Made by a program: the position numbers and the translations under genes
Notes under the pieces: model-generated
The model's database searches: none
The model's input: only the letters and a program-made list of their open reading frames with translations
What the model was told of the DNA's origin: nothing
Origin: Rapana venosa
Lineage: Eukaryota; Mollusca; Gastropoda; Neogastropoda; Muricidae
NCBI GenBank assembly: GCA_028751875.1
Contig: CM054135.1
Span: 3,870,448 to 3,934,447, forward strand
Length of the DNA: 64,000 nt
Reading direction: 5' to 3'
Shown: positions 34,838 through 45,589 of the stretch, in pieces
How the letters are laid out: every line of letters begins with the position of its first letter
Numbering within the stretch: position 1 is the stretch's first letter

Positions 34838-35205
34838 TTCCTTCCTTCACCTTCATCTATCCCATAGTCTTGTGGACCATGGGGGCACTAATGACGATTT
34901 TGCAACCAGCTTCCTCCACTCCCTGTTGTCCTCTTGTTTTCATAGCAAATTGTTCCACTCAAGGCCGCTTTAGTTTGCGTTTTTTCATAGAAGTCAGGAG
35001 CTCTTCATAGGATCAAATGGCATTTTTAATCCTGGTTTTCACTTCCTCATTAGTGTCCATATTTTTGTACATATGTGAAACGTGGACCATAACAGCAGAC
35101 ATTGAAAGAAGGATATAGGCCGTGGAGATAAGGCGCTTTTGCAAACTTCTTGGTATCTTATATAGAGATCACATCATTAATGAAGAAGTGAAACGCACAA
35201 TTACT
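34838..35205. mobile_element. RTE-like LINE fragment with 5' inversion
   Basis: Bases 34838-35060 read on the minus strand as an RTE C-terminal region ('NEEVKTRIKNAI' and onwards). Bases 35065-35205 read on the plus strand as the segment that should precede it ('YICETWTITADIERRI', 'CKLLGILYRDHIINEEVK'). Both parts end at the same 'NEEVK' codons. This head-to-head arrangement is the classic 5' inversion of LINE insertions made by twin priming. Confidence 0.75.
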
Positions 35206-35389
35206 GTCATACAAATTTAACATCACTGTTTCCAAAGAGACAATGCAGTGCCCTCTCTGTCCTGTATCTTTTGCAAACTGGGGAAATGTGTATTCACTGT
35301 TATTTATTGTTATATCATGTACATCTTCACTTTCACAATTCATTATTACTAATATTTCTATAATTCCCCTGTGAAAACGCCAAGGCCCT
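35206..35389. other. Unassigned intronic stretch
   Basis: Nothing recognised. It lies between two LINE 3' fragments. Confidence 0.4.
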
Positions 35390-35852
35390 TAAGTATAAAT
35401 AGCAGCCCCACCCTCTGGGAATTTTTTCCCTAAGATTTCCTTCTTTTCTATTCCTCTCTTTCTTTCTGCTTTATCCCTTTTTCTCCTGTCACCACCTTCT
35501 TGTCTATTTTCTGCCTTCTTGAGACATTGTCATGACCTCCCCTTATGTCTTCGCCAAAAGCCTACTAATGACACTTTTAAATCCAGCCTCAAGACATACT
35601 TATTTCGAATTTAAGACTTTGCCCTCCTGTTTTCACCTAGGAACTCTCTCTTCTTTCAACAGCCGAAATCCCATCAACCTGCCAAAGTGTATAACCTCTG
35701 AGTATATGTGTCTGAGTGTGTGTGTTTCTTTGTTTGTACATTTAAATTTGTTTAAGCTATTAGACGTTATCGGTTGCATAAATGTGTAAGAATTGTGTGC
35801 ACGCGTATTGATTTGTCTTTGCAAGAGATAACGCTATATAATTCCATTTTTT

Positions 35853-35899
<47 letters not shown>

Positions 35900-35900
35900 A
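35390..35900 (+). mobile_element. L2-like LINE 3' end (same family as C1 and C2)
   Basis: The plus strand encodes 'DTFKSSLKTYLF' in one frame (about 35570-35610), as in the copy ending at 57702. It continues through a 3' UTR to 'ttgcaagagataacgctata', the family 3' end, followed by (ATC)n at 35853-35899. Severely 5'-truncated (about 450 bp). Confidence 0.75.
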
Positions 35901-36003
35901 ATCGTCATCATTTTTTAAACTATTATTGATAATATATTATTATTGTTATTTTATTATCATTATTGTTATTATTATTAGTATCATTATTATTAAATTAAGT
36001 AGA
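35853..36003. repeat. (ATC)n followed by (ATT)n-rich tract
   Basis: (ATC)n at 35853-35899, then imperfect ATT/TTA repeats to about 35995. Part of the tract reappears as an inverted copy at 36868-36908. Confidence 0.9.
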
Positions 36004-36005
36004 TA

Positions 36006-36908
36006 ATCTATCTATCTATCTGTCCCGTAGTCTGACGACCGTGGGGGCACCCTCAAAGACTCAACAACCAGTTCCCTCCATTCCTCTCTCTGTTCTGCCT
36101 TTCTCAGGGTTTTGTTGAGTTCTAGGCCTGTCCATTTGCTGATGTTATCCTCCCAGCTCTTCCTTGGTCTGCCTCTTCTTCTTCCTCCTTGGACAGTGCC
36201 TTGTAAAACTGTCTTTGCAAGTCCTTTGGATCTTGTGACATGCCCATACCATTTAAGTTTACGCTTTTTCACGATCGTTAGTAGGTTCTCATAGGGTCCA
36301 ATGGTTTGCTGGATTCTGTTATGCACGCTTTCGTTGCTTATGTGGTCTTTGTAGGAGATGCCAAGGAGTCTCCGAAAGCATCTCATCTCCACCGCCTGTT
36401 CTCTTCTCTCCAAATCTGCATTCAGGGTCCATGATTCACAGGCATACAGAAATATGGATATGACAAGGGAGCGCATTAGTCTGATCTTGGAGATAAGTGA
36501 GATATTTTTATCTCTACAGATGGTGTTTAGTTTTGACAGTGCTGCTATTGTCTGTGCAGTCCTGCATACTACTTCTGGCTTGGATCCCTGGTCTGATACA
36601 AAGGCTCCCAGGTACTTGAAGCTTTGAACTGTTTCCAGCTTCTGGTCATTAACCCTGATATCAGCGCTAATGCCGTTGGTGTTATTAGTCATCAGTTTGG
36701 TCTTCTCTGCACTGATTTCTATGCCGTATGTTTTGGAACCCTTATTCAGGTGTTCTGTTAGGCTGGCAAGCTCTTTTTCTGATCCTGCTATTCCATCAAT
36801 GTCATCTGCGAAGCGGAGGTTTGTGATCGTTCTGCCACCAATGCTGACAGAACGATCACAAACAATATAATAATAATGATACTACTAATAATAACACTAA
36901 TGATAATA
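36006..36908 (-). mobile_element. RTE-like LINE, 5'-truncated, with folded-back 5' end
   Basis: The minus strand encodes the RT end and a C-terminal region in one open frame of 226 codons (36012-36692: 'KYLGAFVSDQGSKPE', 'LLGISYKDHISNESVHN', 'KLKWYGHVTRSKGLAK', 'GGRRRGRPRKSWEDN'). RT sequence continues to about 36834 ('SVSIGGRTITNLRFADD'). The 3' tail is (GATA)n on the minus strand (36005-36022). At the 5' end a 16-bp perfect inverted repeat (36819-36834 and 36848-36863) folds back with a 13-base loop. A possible 9-bp target duplication, aagtagata, lies at 35997-36005 and 36909-36917. Confidence 0.8.
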
Positions 36909-36999
36909 AAGTAGATAAACAGCTCTAAATATTTCGGTAGGTCCCTAATAACCTCTAGATACCTATAGCGATGTTTCCCCAGACACAGATTATCATTGT

Positions 37000-37514
37000 T
37001 AAGGAATGACAAGATATTTGCTCACTCTGTGTGGACACCTGGCTTTGTATGTTTCTGTTTCCCAGAGATAAAGATACATATCTATGGTATAAAGTTTAAT
37101 ATCATGAACTTTTAGTGCATGTAATGCTTGACCTCTTTGCCCACTTAAGAGGGAAAACATTACAATTCTCAAAGTCAACTGTTTGAGTTACAAATCAAGT
37201 ATTTCTTGCCACTCTAGCAAATAATCCAACACACTATCTACACTCCAAGTCTCTTGGTACTTTAGTAGTGTTGGGTGTTTCTGAGAAATTCCTGGTAATA
37301 GTCCACAAAATTCAGGATGGGAACCTACTGAGTGTCTGCTGGTACTATGTGGGAAAAAGTACCCACTCAAAGCACTTCTTGCACTATTGACATCACCTTC
37401 AGAGTACAGAAAAGCAAGAACATTTGCTATGTTTACTGGGTCAGGTGTAGGCTTATTCAAAACAATTGTTGTCGACATAGATTTTCCAATTTTTAATATA
37501 GTAATTACGTACAA
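37000..37514 (-). pseudogene. DIRS-like tyrosine recombinase, N-terminal and box-A part
   Basis: The frame at 37188-37514 encodes the core-binding domain ('NSARSALSGYF', 'VGSHPEFCGLLPG', 'WSVDSVLDYLLEW'). After a stop, the same strand continues with 'LRIVMFSLLSGQRGQALH', where the Arg is the first catalytic residue of tyrosine recombinases. The H-x-x-R box and the nucleophilic Tyr are absent, so the domain is truncated. Confidence 0.75.
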
Positions 37515-38719
37515 CCAGAGTTGCTTATCATCAAGATTCCAACACTAGTTCTGCCGCAGTGTCTGTCAATCATTTATCTCCGTGGTTGTTGTTTTTTTAC
37601 AAGGGAATGTATCTTGCATGGATGGCTTGGAAGAAGGCCATCCCTGGCTATCAGGCTCTGCTGTCAGCATACTGACCATGAATGTCCATAAGACTTGTGG
37701 TTTCTATCCTTGGACAATCAATACGCTTGTGGTCTGTTTTTGGCATACTTTCTGGAGAACTTGCAGAATCGCACTGAAAGGAGGAAATACATAGAACTTG
37801 GTGAATTTTAATGAAAGTTCAATAGGCATCCACTGCATAGGCTTCTGGATCAGGCCTGTAACTGATATAGCATGCAAACTGTTCGTTGATCCAAAAGACA
37901 TAAATTCAAACAGGTTTTGCCTGCAAATGTGATAGTGCGTTATGTAGCACAGCAAGGCTGAGCTTCCATTTAGCGACTAGGTTTATTTTCCTGATTATGT
38001 ATCAGCTGTCACATTGTCTCTCACTAGTATAAATGCTGCTGTAAGACATATGTTCATGGCAATATTCCATACCATATAGTGGAAATAATGTCATTGCATG
38101 ATGGTGAATGGCTGGTTTTAAAATGTTTGATACACGCAACAGCTGTAGTGTTGTCTGTCAAAACTCAAATTGATTTACCTGCTATATCCTTCATGAACAC
38201 TACAAAGCAAAAACGATTGCATTAAATTCAGGATAATTGATATTGTAGTCTGCTTCAACAGAAAACCATGCACCACCAGAGCGGCAGTCCTAGAATAAAC
38301 ATCTTCAGCCCTCCTTACTGGCATCTGATGAAATATTCACTTCAGGCTCTGGATCAGACACAGAGTTAAAGGCACTGTCAATGTTCTGAATCCCCCAGAT
38401 CAGTTCCTTTCTTGCCGGGGAAGAAAGACTCTTGAGGCCATCAAAGTTTCCTCATTTATATTTAAGTGCAAGTTTCTTGTGTTTTTTTAAAGTGACAGTA
38501 GTGCAATGGTCCAGATCTTATGCCTGTAAATCTGTCAACCATCATTTTCACTAGCTTAGCAGCTTTCATGATAGATACTTGTTACTTTTTCGGGAGCTGT
38601 AAGCTACCTGGTTTCATTTTTTTCAAATTTTTAGAACAGTCATAATTCTTCAAATCAATACTAACACCAAGATATTGAGTATTCCTGGATGGACTGAGCA
38701 CAGATTTCTCTGGGTGTGC

Positions 38720-39300
38720 TATAAACCGAATAAGACAAATAGTCTAGCAGTTGCTATAACGTTATGTAGGCAGTCTACCTCATTTCTTCCTGTCAACAGA
38801 TAGTCATCAAAATAGGAGAATGAAACAAGACCTTTTTTCCTCAACCAAGCGAGGACAGGATTTAACATTGTTGGGAATTTTCTTGGTGCCAGAGCAATAG
38901 CATGGCAAACAATGAAATTCCCGCAATTTCTTTGTTCACCTGAACCTGAGCAGCTTTCCATGTTTTGGCCATATGGGAACAGAATAGCGAGCATCCTTTA
39001 AATCTCTGGATGTAATGAAAGAATCCTTTGTAATAAGCTTGAAGACATACTGCAAAGTATCCATCTTGAAATGGGGGTAGTTGATTTCTGTATTCAACTA
39101 TTTTAAATTCTAGCTCAGTATGTGTGTGCCATCCTTCTTTAGGGCAAGTGAAGATAGGTGATAAACATTGGCCCTCCTCAAACACAATTTTGGAAATGAC
39201 ATATTTTGGTCTATTTTTCCAGTCTCCTTATCAATGGCACCCATTTCTGTTTTTGTTAAGCTTGGCTGAGGTGAGGAGTTTTGTGAGGTCAAGTTCACAG
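38720..39300 (-). pseudogene. DIRS-like reverse transcriptase
   Basis: Three overlapping minus-strand frames give, in order, 'SLTKTEMGAIDKETGK', then 'VYHLSSLALKKDGTH', 'IVEYRNQLPPFQDGYFAVC', 'IALAPRKFPTMLNPVLAWL' and 'SFSYFDDYLLTGRNE'. The last contains the catalytic box as F-D-D. The 'LAPRKF..L..PV' block is diagnostic of DIRS-type RTs. Catalytic residues remain, but frameshifts break the protein. Confidence 0.8.
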
Positions 39301-39568
39301 TAACGTTCTATTCTTGCCCCCTTGACTAATCAAAGCATCTCAGGGTCAGAGGTAAAAAAATTCCACTGATGAAAAAAAGGAATTGCAGCCTGCCAGCTGT
39401 AAATAGGTATTCCTCTGTTTTCAATTCTTCAAGCAATTTTGAGAGTGAAGTATAAAATTGACTCGCCTTATTCTCCATCGCGGACTGAGACTGACAATCA
39501 GTTAAGCCTGATATTTGTTGTTTCTCTTCATCATGTAGACAGTGCCAAAGTGCTTTTTGTTTGTAGTC

Positions 39569-39926
39569 TGGACGGGATAGCCTAGTGGTTAGAACATTGC
39601 GCTCGCAATCTGACGACCCGGGTTTTATTCCCGCTCAAGGGGAAATTTTCCACTGGAGTTAATATCAGTGGGACTCCATTCTCCCCAAAAGTCCTTCTGA
39701 TGAGACTATAAACCGAGGCCCCGTGTGCGAACGCACGCAGAAATCTTGGGAATGGGTTAAATCCTGTTCCGCTTTTCTTAAGTGTAGGCCATTTTGTGCC
39801 GGTGGGAACAGGTGACAGAATTTACAAAACCGCATACATACGGGGACTAGATGTAAAAAGCACATTAGTGCTTATTCTATTACCTTCGAAACATAATAAT
39901 AAAATAAAATAAATAACTAAAATAAA
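39569..39926 (+). mobile_element. tRNA-derived SINE with conserved central domain, in DIRS element 3
   Basis: The plus-strand head gggatagcctagtggttaga (A box) is followed by gacccgggttttattcccgc (B box). A central domain follows (gatgagactataaaccgagg then ccccgtgtgcgaacgcac), and an A-rich AATAAA-type tail. The central block resembles the domain shared by MetaSINEs, from memory. It is flanked by tagtc at 39564-39568 and 39927-39931, and the DIRS reading frame continues in register if the insert is taken out. Confidence 0.85.
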
Positions 39927-40110
39927 TAGTCCACTGATTGTTGCTCCTCTTCCCTAAAAAGAAAACCAGCTAGAAAACTGGTTTGAGCTCCAATTATTGT
40001 AATGTCTGGTCCCTTTAGAACTAGAGACACTTGCTTCCAAACAATCCAAATCCTTCGCCTCTTTGAGAGACATAGACAAATGGTCTCCAAGGGATCGTCA
40101 GTAACGGGAG

Positions 40111-40376
40111 TACTGTCAAGTTAAGTCATGTCAAGTCAAAAAGCATTTTAATATTCCATAAGGGGCAATTACAATTCTGAAAGACACATTGATATGAATC
40201 ATTAGCTCGAAAGAAACAAGAAAGCTACATTTTATGTCGGTTTAAACATTCCAAAATAACTTTAAATAAAAATATCACAATCACACACATACACACACTT
40301 CATGCAGGCACGCACGCGCGCGCAGGCAAACATACACACACACACACACACACACACTATAAACTAACACAAAATA

Positions 40377-40382
<6 letters not shown>
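40111..40382 (-). repeat. Element 3' end with a (TCAAG)-type tail
   Basis: The + strand starts 'gtcaagttaagtcatgtcaa' and continues 'aaagcattttaatattcc'. Read on the minus strand this is a 3' end running into pentamer repeats, the style of many SINE and LINE tails. No coding remnant seen. Short CA arrays sit at 40282-40299 and 40330-40358. Confidence 0.45.
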
Positions 40383-40463
<81 letters not shown>

Positions 40464-40492
40464 TTGAACTCGAACTCGAACTCGAACTCGAA
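40383..40492. repeat. (AT)n, (AG)n and (CTCGAA)n compound repeat
   Basis: (AT)n at about 40378-40400, (AG)n at 40401-40461, then five CTTGAA/CTCGAA hexamers to 40492 followed by 'cactttactgacttcagc'. The hexamers resemble the tail of an element ending here on the minus strand (compare 22067-22098). Confidence 0.85.
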
Positions 40493-40718
40493 CACTTTAC
40501 TGACTTCAGCAAATTGCTCATATCCCAATGAACAGCAACAGATATGGAAAATACATGAGGAAAAAAAAGAAAAGAAAGAAGTCAATCTGCCTCCTTCACA
40601 GCTGGACAAGAAACAAAATCAAACTATAGAGAGCTACTTGTAAATTGTTAACACATACACACACATGCACGTACGCATGCACACCCACGCACAACATACA
40701 CACACATAAGCACACACA

Positions 40719-40790
<72 letters not shown>

Positions 40791-41215
40791 TGCACGTATA
40801 CAAAGAAGGGCACTCATACACAAAAGCCCATCGGCATGGCCCATGCATGTACGCACAAATAAGCACAAAACATATTGCCAATGCTTCTATACAAATGATC
40901 GCGTGCTCATGCAATGTTGATACACTTGCAGGCACACGCAACCACCCCCCCCTCCCCACCCCACACACACACACACCACACACACACACACACTTACATG
41001 CACACACAGCTTACACACACACAACTTACACACGCACACAACTTACACACACGCACACGCACGCAGGAACCCAGCGCGTACGCGCGCGCACACGTACGCA
41101 CCCTTAATGTTTGCACGCTCACATAGCTTGTACATGAATATCAGTGAACTGAAACTAAACCAAAGCCATGATCCTAGGGCCATCAGCCCAGTAACACAAA
41201 ATCAACAGATAGAAA
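40493..41215. repeat. CA-rich microsatellite region
   Basis: Contains CA-rich arrays with AC/GC variants at 40650-40790 and 40960-41100, separated by unique sequence. Open frames here are translations of the repeats (His-Thr or Cys-Val runs). Confidence 0.85.
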
Positions 41216-41221
41216 AATCCT

Positions 41222-42640
41222 TTAAACTACTTTCTCATCTAATCTCACTTTGAAGCTGTAATAAGTAAAATGGGCAATGCTAATCATGTATTTCTCATTA
41301 TTCAGAATAGACAATTGTTGTCTATATGGATCTTGTTTAATTTCTTGAGGAAAGTACTGTAATCTTAGCTCTTCCGTAACATGGCAGTGGAATAAAAAAT
41401 GAAATTCGTCATCACAGTGTTTTTTGCAAGAGGGCAGCATACATTTGCATATAGTTCTTTAGAATAACGGAGTTAATGAGTTTTTATATCAGCAATTCCC
41501 AGTCTGAATCTTGCATAGATATCTCTCAGTCTTTTGTTTGTAATGCACTTGAAATAAGGCTCTAAAGAGTACTCAAATTTAAACTTTCTGTACACCGAAT
41601 ATCTGTCGTGTTCCTGAATCCTGCTATGCCAGTCTTGTTTCCAGCAATCACTCGAGCGTTCTTTGAACGTTTTAAGAAACCATTTAGTGTTTTGCCCCCC
41701 ACTATTTATCCACACAAAAACGATTCCATGCTTCGTGAGTAATTCGCGAACATCTGGATCCCAGCACTTTTTGTTACTATTGTCTAAATTTTCTAACATT
41801 TTGTAGGCTTTCCTGGGCAGTCTGTCCTCTGTCATCCTGGTTAGGCGAAGCCAGTATCTGATGATATTTATTTTTGCATATATAGTCAATATGAGATATA
41901 TCTAGGGTTCCCCAGATTTCTTAACCATATAGAATGATCGGTTTATTTGAGTGTCAAACATAGTAAAAAAGATACCGGGGGTAATATCGCCTAGTTTCCA
42001 CAAAGTTTTGAATATTTGAACGATACCTAATTTTTCTTTGGCTGTTTGTCTCCTTGACGTAAGAGAAAAGCTTCAGCTAGTGGATAGCCATACACCTAGA
42101 TATCTGTACTAATTGACCACTGTCATTTCACATTCATTGTAGTACCATTTTTCTCGGTTTGAAAGATAGCCATCATTTCTAAATACAATAATATTTGATT
42201 TTTCTAAATTGACTTGTAAGTTAGTCTTTTTGCATTTTCACTTAGCAGATTTAACTGATGTTGTAAATCACTTACTGAATATGATAGTAGTGCTACATCG
42301 TCTACAAACAAAATGATTAATAATTCTACAACATCTGGATGAAGCTGAACACCATGTTTGCCTTTCTGCATCACATCAAGAGATAGTTCATTTATTATCA
42401 TGGACAATAATAACGGGCTTGTAATTTCTCCTTGCTTCAGACCTTCCTGGCAGAAAAAGAAATCTGTCAAGCCTAAACTATCATTACATCTTACACTTGC
42501 TTTCACTACTTTATACATATTTTGCATCGCTCTTAGCATTTTGCCAGAAATTCCATTTTTAATCATTATTGGCCATAATGTACTATGAGAAATATGGTCA
42601 AAGGCTTTTTTAAATCAATAAAAGGAACATATAACTTCTT
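41222..42640 (-). mobile_element. LINE B3: 5'-truncated copy of the LINE A/B group
   Basis: Minus-strand relic. It starts inside the RT near 42640 ('YVPFID' and 'KKAFDHIS'-like codons in shifted frames). It then has 'GLKQGEITSPLLLSMI' and 'ILFVDDVALLS' (catalytic box with F-V-D-D), the connection region (41473-41889, 'KKCWDPDVRELLTKHG', 'FVWINSGGQN', 'YARFRLGIADI') and the C-terminal Cys/His segment (41222-41440, 'SCKKHCDDEFHFLFHC'). The 5' end runs into an (AT)n/(GA)n tract. Confidence 0.8.
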
Positions 42641-42752
<112 letters not shown>

Positions 42753-42889
42753 TAATTATATAAATATTCACTAAATGTTTATTTTCTCTATTTGTGTATA
42801 TTTGGGCAACAAATAAATTAAGCATATTTTCTTTCTCTCTTTGTCATTTTCTTTCGATGACAGCTTCATTTCATTATCTTTCTTTAATG

Positions 42890-43228
42890 TATGTATTCTT
42901 TCAATTCGAGGCTAATGGTATAAGCACCCCATGTGCTTTTTATATCCATACTTCGTATGTATGCAGTTTTGTAAATGTTGTCATCCATCCTTGCCAGCAC
43001 ACAATTGCCTACTCTTCCAAAAAGCAGAATGGATTTTAACTTGTGAGCAAGATGTTTTGCGTGCGTTCGCACACAGGACCTCGGTTTATAGTCTCATCCG
43101 AAGGACTTTTGGGGGAAGTGGAGTCGGGGCTGATGTTAACTCCAGAGGAAAATCCTCTTTGAATGAGAATCGAACCCGGGTCAGCAGATCACGTACGCAT
43201 CACTCTAACCACCAGGCCACCATCAAAA
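42890..43228 (-). mobile_element. tRNA-derived SINE, second copy of the 39569 family
   Basis: The minus strand starts near 43226 with 'GGCCTGGTGGTTAGAGTGAT' (A box), then 'CCCGGGTTCGATTCTC' (B box). The central domain follows ('TATAAACCGAGG', 'GTGTGCGAACGCACGC') and a 3' part ending near 42890, where 'aagcaccccatgtgcttttt' on + matches 'aaaagcacattagtgctt' of the other copy. Flanks are not resolved. Confidence 0.8.
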
Positions 43229-43335
43229 TACCACAAGAATATCAAATATTCTTGTAAATACAATTGATATTTCTGACTTTTGAAAAGTGTCTCCCTGTAA
43301 GGTGCCACTGAGAGTGAAGCTTCAGTCACGGACAG
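43229..43335. other. Unassigned sequence upstream of the candidate ribozyme
   Basis: Contains a small hairpin, actga...tcagt, at about 43308-43327, immediately 5' of the ribozyme-like fold. No other feature. Confidence 0.4.
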
Positions 43336-43381
43336 GATCTCTGACGAAGGCTCATCCAGAAGCCGAAACTCGAGTCAGGTC
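43336..43381 (+). ncRNA. Candidate hammerhead ribozyme
   Basis: The plus strand fits the hammerhead consensus. Stem I is gatct (43336-43340) with aggtc (43377-43381), five pairs including one G-U. The core is CTGACGA (43341-43347). One extra A is followed by stem II GGCT/AGCC (43349-43352 and 43361-43364) with an 8-base loop. Then come core GAAA (43365-43368), a short palindromic stem III (ACTCGAGT) and a GTC cleavage triplet ending at 43376. The near loop-free stem III would favour action as a dimer, as described for hammerheads of Penelope-like elements and retrozymes. The inserted A after the core is a deviation. Confidence 0.45.
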
Positions 43382-43558
43382 AGGCCAAAGGCATGACTTT
43401 CACTCACAATTGCATAAAATGCTGCCATTGAAAGATGTTATTTATTAGAGTTTTGTTGATTACTCTTTTCAATTGAATATTTGATCAATCGTTTTCAAAA
43501 TGATTGAGAAGTTGTAAGTGGTTGCTTGCATTTGTTTTCTTCCAATTACTATTTCTGC
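43382..43558. other. Unassigned stretch downstream of the candidate ribozyme
   Basis: Starts with ggccaaaggcatgac. No coding motif or second ribozyme motif seen. Confidence 0.4.
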
Positions 43559-43572
43559 AATATATATATATA

Positions 43573-43653
<81 letters not shown>

Positions 43654-43705
43654 ATATATATACATGTATATGTGTATGTATATGTGTGTGTGTGTGTGTG
43701 TGTAT
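43559..43705. repeat. (AT)n/(GT)n compound microsatellite
   Basis: Short (AT)n, then (GT)n at 43577-43648 with one GG slip, an (AT)-rich centre and (GT)n again to about 43702. Confidence 0.95.
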
Positions 43706-43709
43706 ACAT

Positions 43710-44224
43710 GGCAAAGGAAGGGTTTAGACATTGTTTTATTGCTGCCCACCTCTTGAGAGACAGGTCTTGGGAGGCATGGCCTAACAAGGATACCAAGCTG
43801 GTCAGTCAAGTTACCGATTTTTCCAAAAGGTCTGGACTTTTTCTGCACTGTCCCCTCACGAATTGCGTGCATCGCTTTAGGGATAGTGTTTGTAGTGCCC
43901 AAAACCAGACGTTTTGTATGTGTACTGACCAGAGATTGCTCTTTCTGGTATTGGTCAGCTTTGCTATCCATACTTTACCATATACTGTTGGCACACACAG
44001 TTTATCACAGTTGGCTGGTTGCGAATGTTTTTCAGACAACTTCTTGATATTTTGTCGGGTAGAGTCTTAGAAAACTGCTTGTTGTTGAGTTTTTCAATTG
44101 ACAGCAAAACATTTTGGCCCTCGTTTTCATCAAACATTAAGCTCATCATCCTTTTTTTTTTAGCATTGTCATTGTCCTTTCCGTCCTCGATATCGAAATC
44201 AGACTCAGTACTATGATGGAACAA
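43710..44224 (-). pseudogene. Probable DIRS-like ORF1 (gag-like) relic
   Basis: The minus strand has an acidic, lysine-rich start ('SDFDIEDGKDNDNAKKKR', from 44224). In shifted frames it continues with 'KHSQPANCDKLCVPTV' and 'HIQNVWFWALQTLSLKR'. The 'P.NC..L.VP.V...' pattern followed by an aromatic and leucine-rich helix resembles the ORF1 product of DIRS-type elements as I know them. The rest of an element is not adjacent. Assignment is tentative. Confidence 0.45.
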
Positions 44225-45557
44225 AACAATACATTTATCGATGCCTTAGAGCAACAACGGTATATCTGGAAAAAAAGTAGCAAATTTCGATTTTTTTTAT
44301 ATTTGGTAGAATTTACTGTAAACTTTCAGATGACAATAGTATCAAATAAAAGTTTTATTAATGTCAAAGATATTTGAAGCAAACCTTTGTTGCACAAAAT
44401 TACCCTAGCAAATTGCACGGGGTACACTGGACTACTGCACAGCATCCTGCTTTTCCTCTAAAGCCTTTAATGCCAGCTTAATGCCAATTATCTGGGACAT
44501 GGCTATGCAACAGTGAACATCCAGCTGTGCAAACCCTTCTTGCCTAGGAGTAGATACACTTGGACTTCTGGGCAGAGTTATGTAACACTGGCGGGCCTGG
44601 AGGTTGTGTGGTATGTTCCTGCTGAAAGCTGATGGCTGGAATGTGATCTTATCTGGGAAAGAGGGTCAAGCTTTGTGCCATGCCCTGTATTTTCTCTGCA
44701 AGCAATGTGGTCTACCTTCACTGCCAGTGTTTTTGCTATCCTGGCCTTTACAGGAAATTCAACTTTCTGCATAAGCCTAGCCTAGCATCGCTTTGAGAGA
44801 TCCAGAATGAGTTGGCATCAAAGTTCCACATGCAGACTGTGAGAAAATTCCGGGCAAAAAAAGGCCACCAGTTGTAACTGTGCTTTTATGCGCTTTCTTC
44901 AACATGCATTACAACATAAAGATGCTATGATAAAGATCGTATCAATACCCATTCTCTTTCCAAAAACTGAATACTTCCGTTTAATCCTTGACTTGTTCTG
45001 ACCTTTCAAACTTTTCAAATGAGTGTATCTGAAAACTTTCGAAAATGGCGACTCTGTCGAGAGACGTTGTTACTCTAAGGCATCCTTATGTCTTTTGTCT
45101 TAGTTTTCCCTACGTCATTAACTTTGTTTTCTTTTGGAAAGCCATAAGCTTTAAAGGGTTGAAACAACCTTGAGATGATAGCTCTTATACAATTTTGTGT
45201 AGCTCTGTATCTAAGTTTTGGAAGTGGTGGTCCCATTTGGCATCAAGGCTTTCCAAACCTGATGCCGGCAAGCACTTAGGCTGACTTCTTTCTCTCCCTC
45301 TGATATACTGGGATGTCTCATCTAAATGCACACACAAAGTGGCAGATTTGTCTTTTTCTCAAGATAAGCTGACCTTTGTCGCCAACTGAGGGCTACCTAG
45401 ACAATGGAAAACTAAGTTTGCATGGTGTCTGGCATCGTTGGCAGAACCCTACCAACTTGTAGAAAACCTCAATACCCTTTTTTTTTAACAAAAGACAAAT
45501 TGGATAAAAAATAAAGTAATCTTACCTTCTTTGATGCTTGAAATAATGCATACACAT
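44225..45557. other. Unassigned intronic stretch
   Basis: About 1.3 kb with no recognised coding motif, repeat or RNA gene on either strand. It ends at the target-site duplication of the full-length RTE. Confidence 0.5.
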
Positions 45558-45589
45558 AGAAAACAAATCATCATCATCATCAGTCCCGT

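Larger units (their letters stand above)
36985..40110 (-). mobile_element. DIRS-like retroelement 3: RT, RNase H and tyrosine recombinase
   Basis: The best-preserved DIRS copy here, on the minus strand. Upstream coding sequence (39930-40110 and 39330-39568) is split by a SINE. Then come the RT (38720-39300), RNase H (about 37960-38630, 'TTAVACIKHFKTSHS') and a bridge region ('FPPFSAILQVLQKVCQ' at 37704-37955). The tyrosine recombinase follows: N-terminal part at 37188-37514 ('NSARSALSGYFF', 'VGSHPEFC'), catalytic-Arg block 'LLSGQRGQALHALK' at about 37090-37150. The rest of the recombinase is lost at about 36985. Confidence 0.8.

Noticed and set aside
35853..35899. CRISPR or regulatory array at the (ATC)n tract
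   Set aside because: A simple trinucleotide repeat at the tail of a LINE 3' end. It has no spacers, and CRISPR arrays are not expected in animal DNA.
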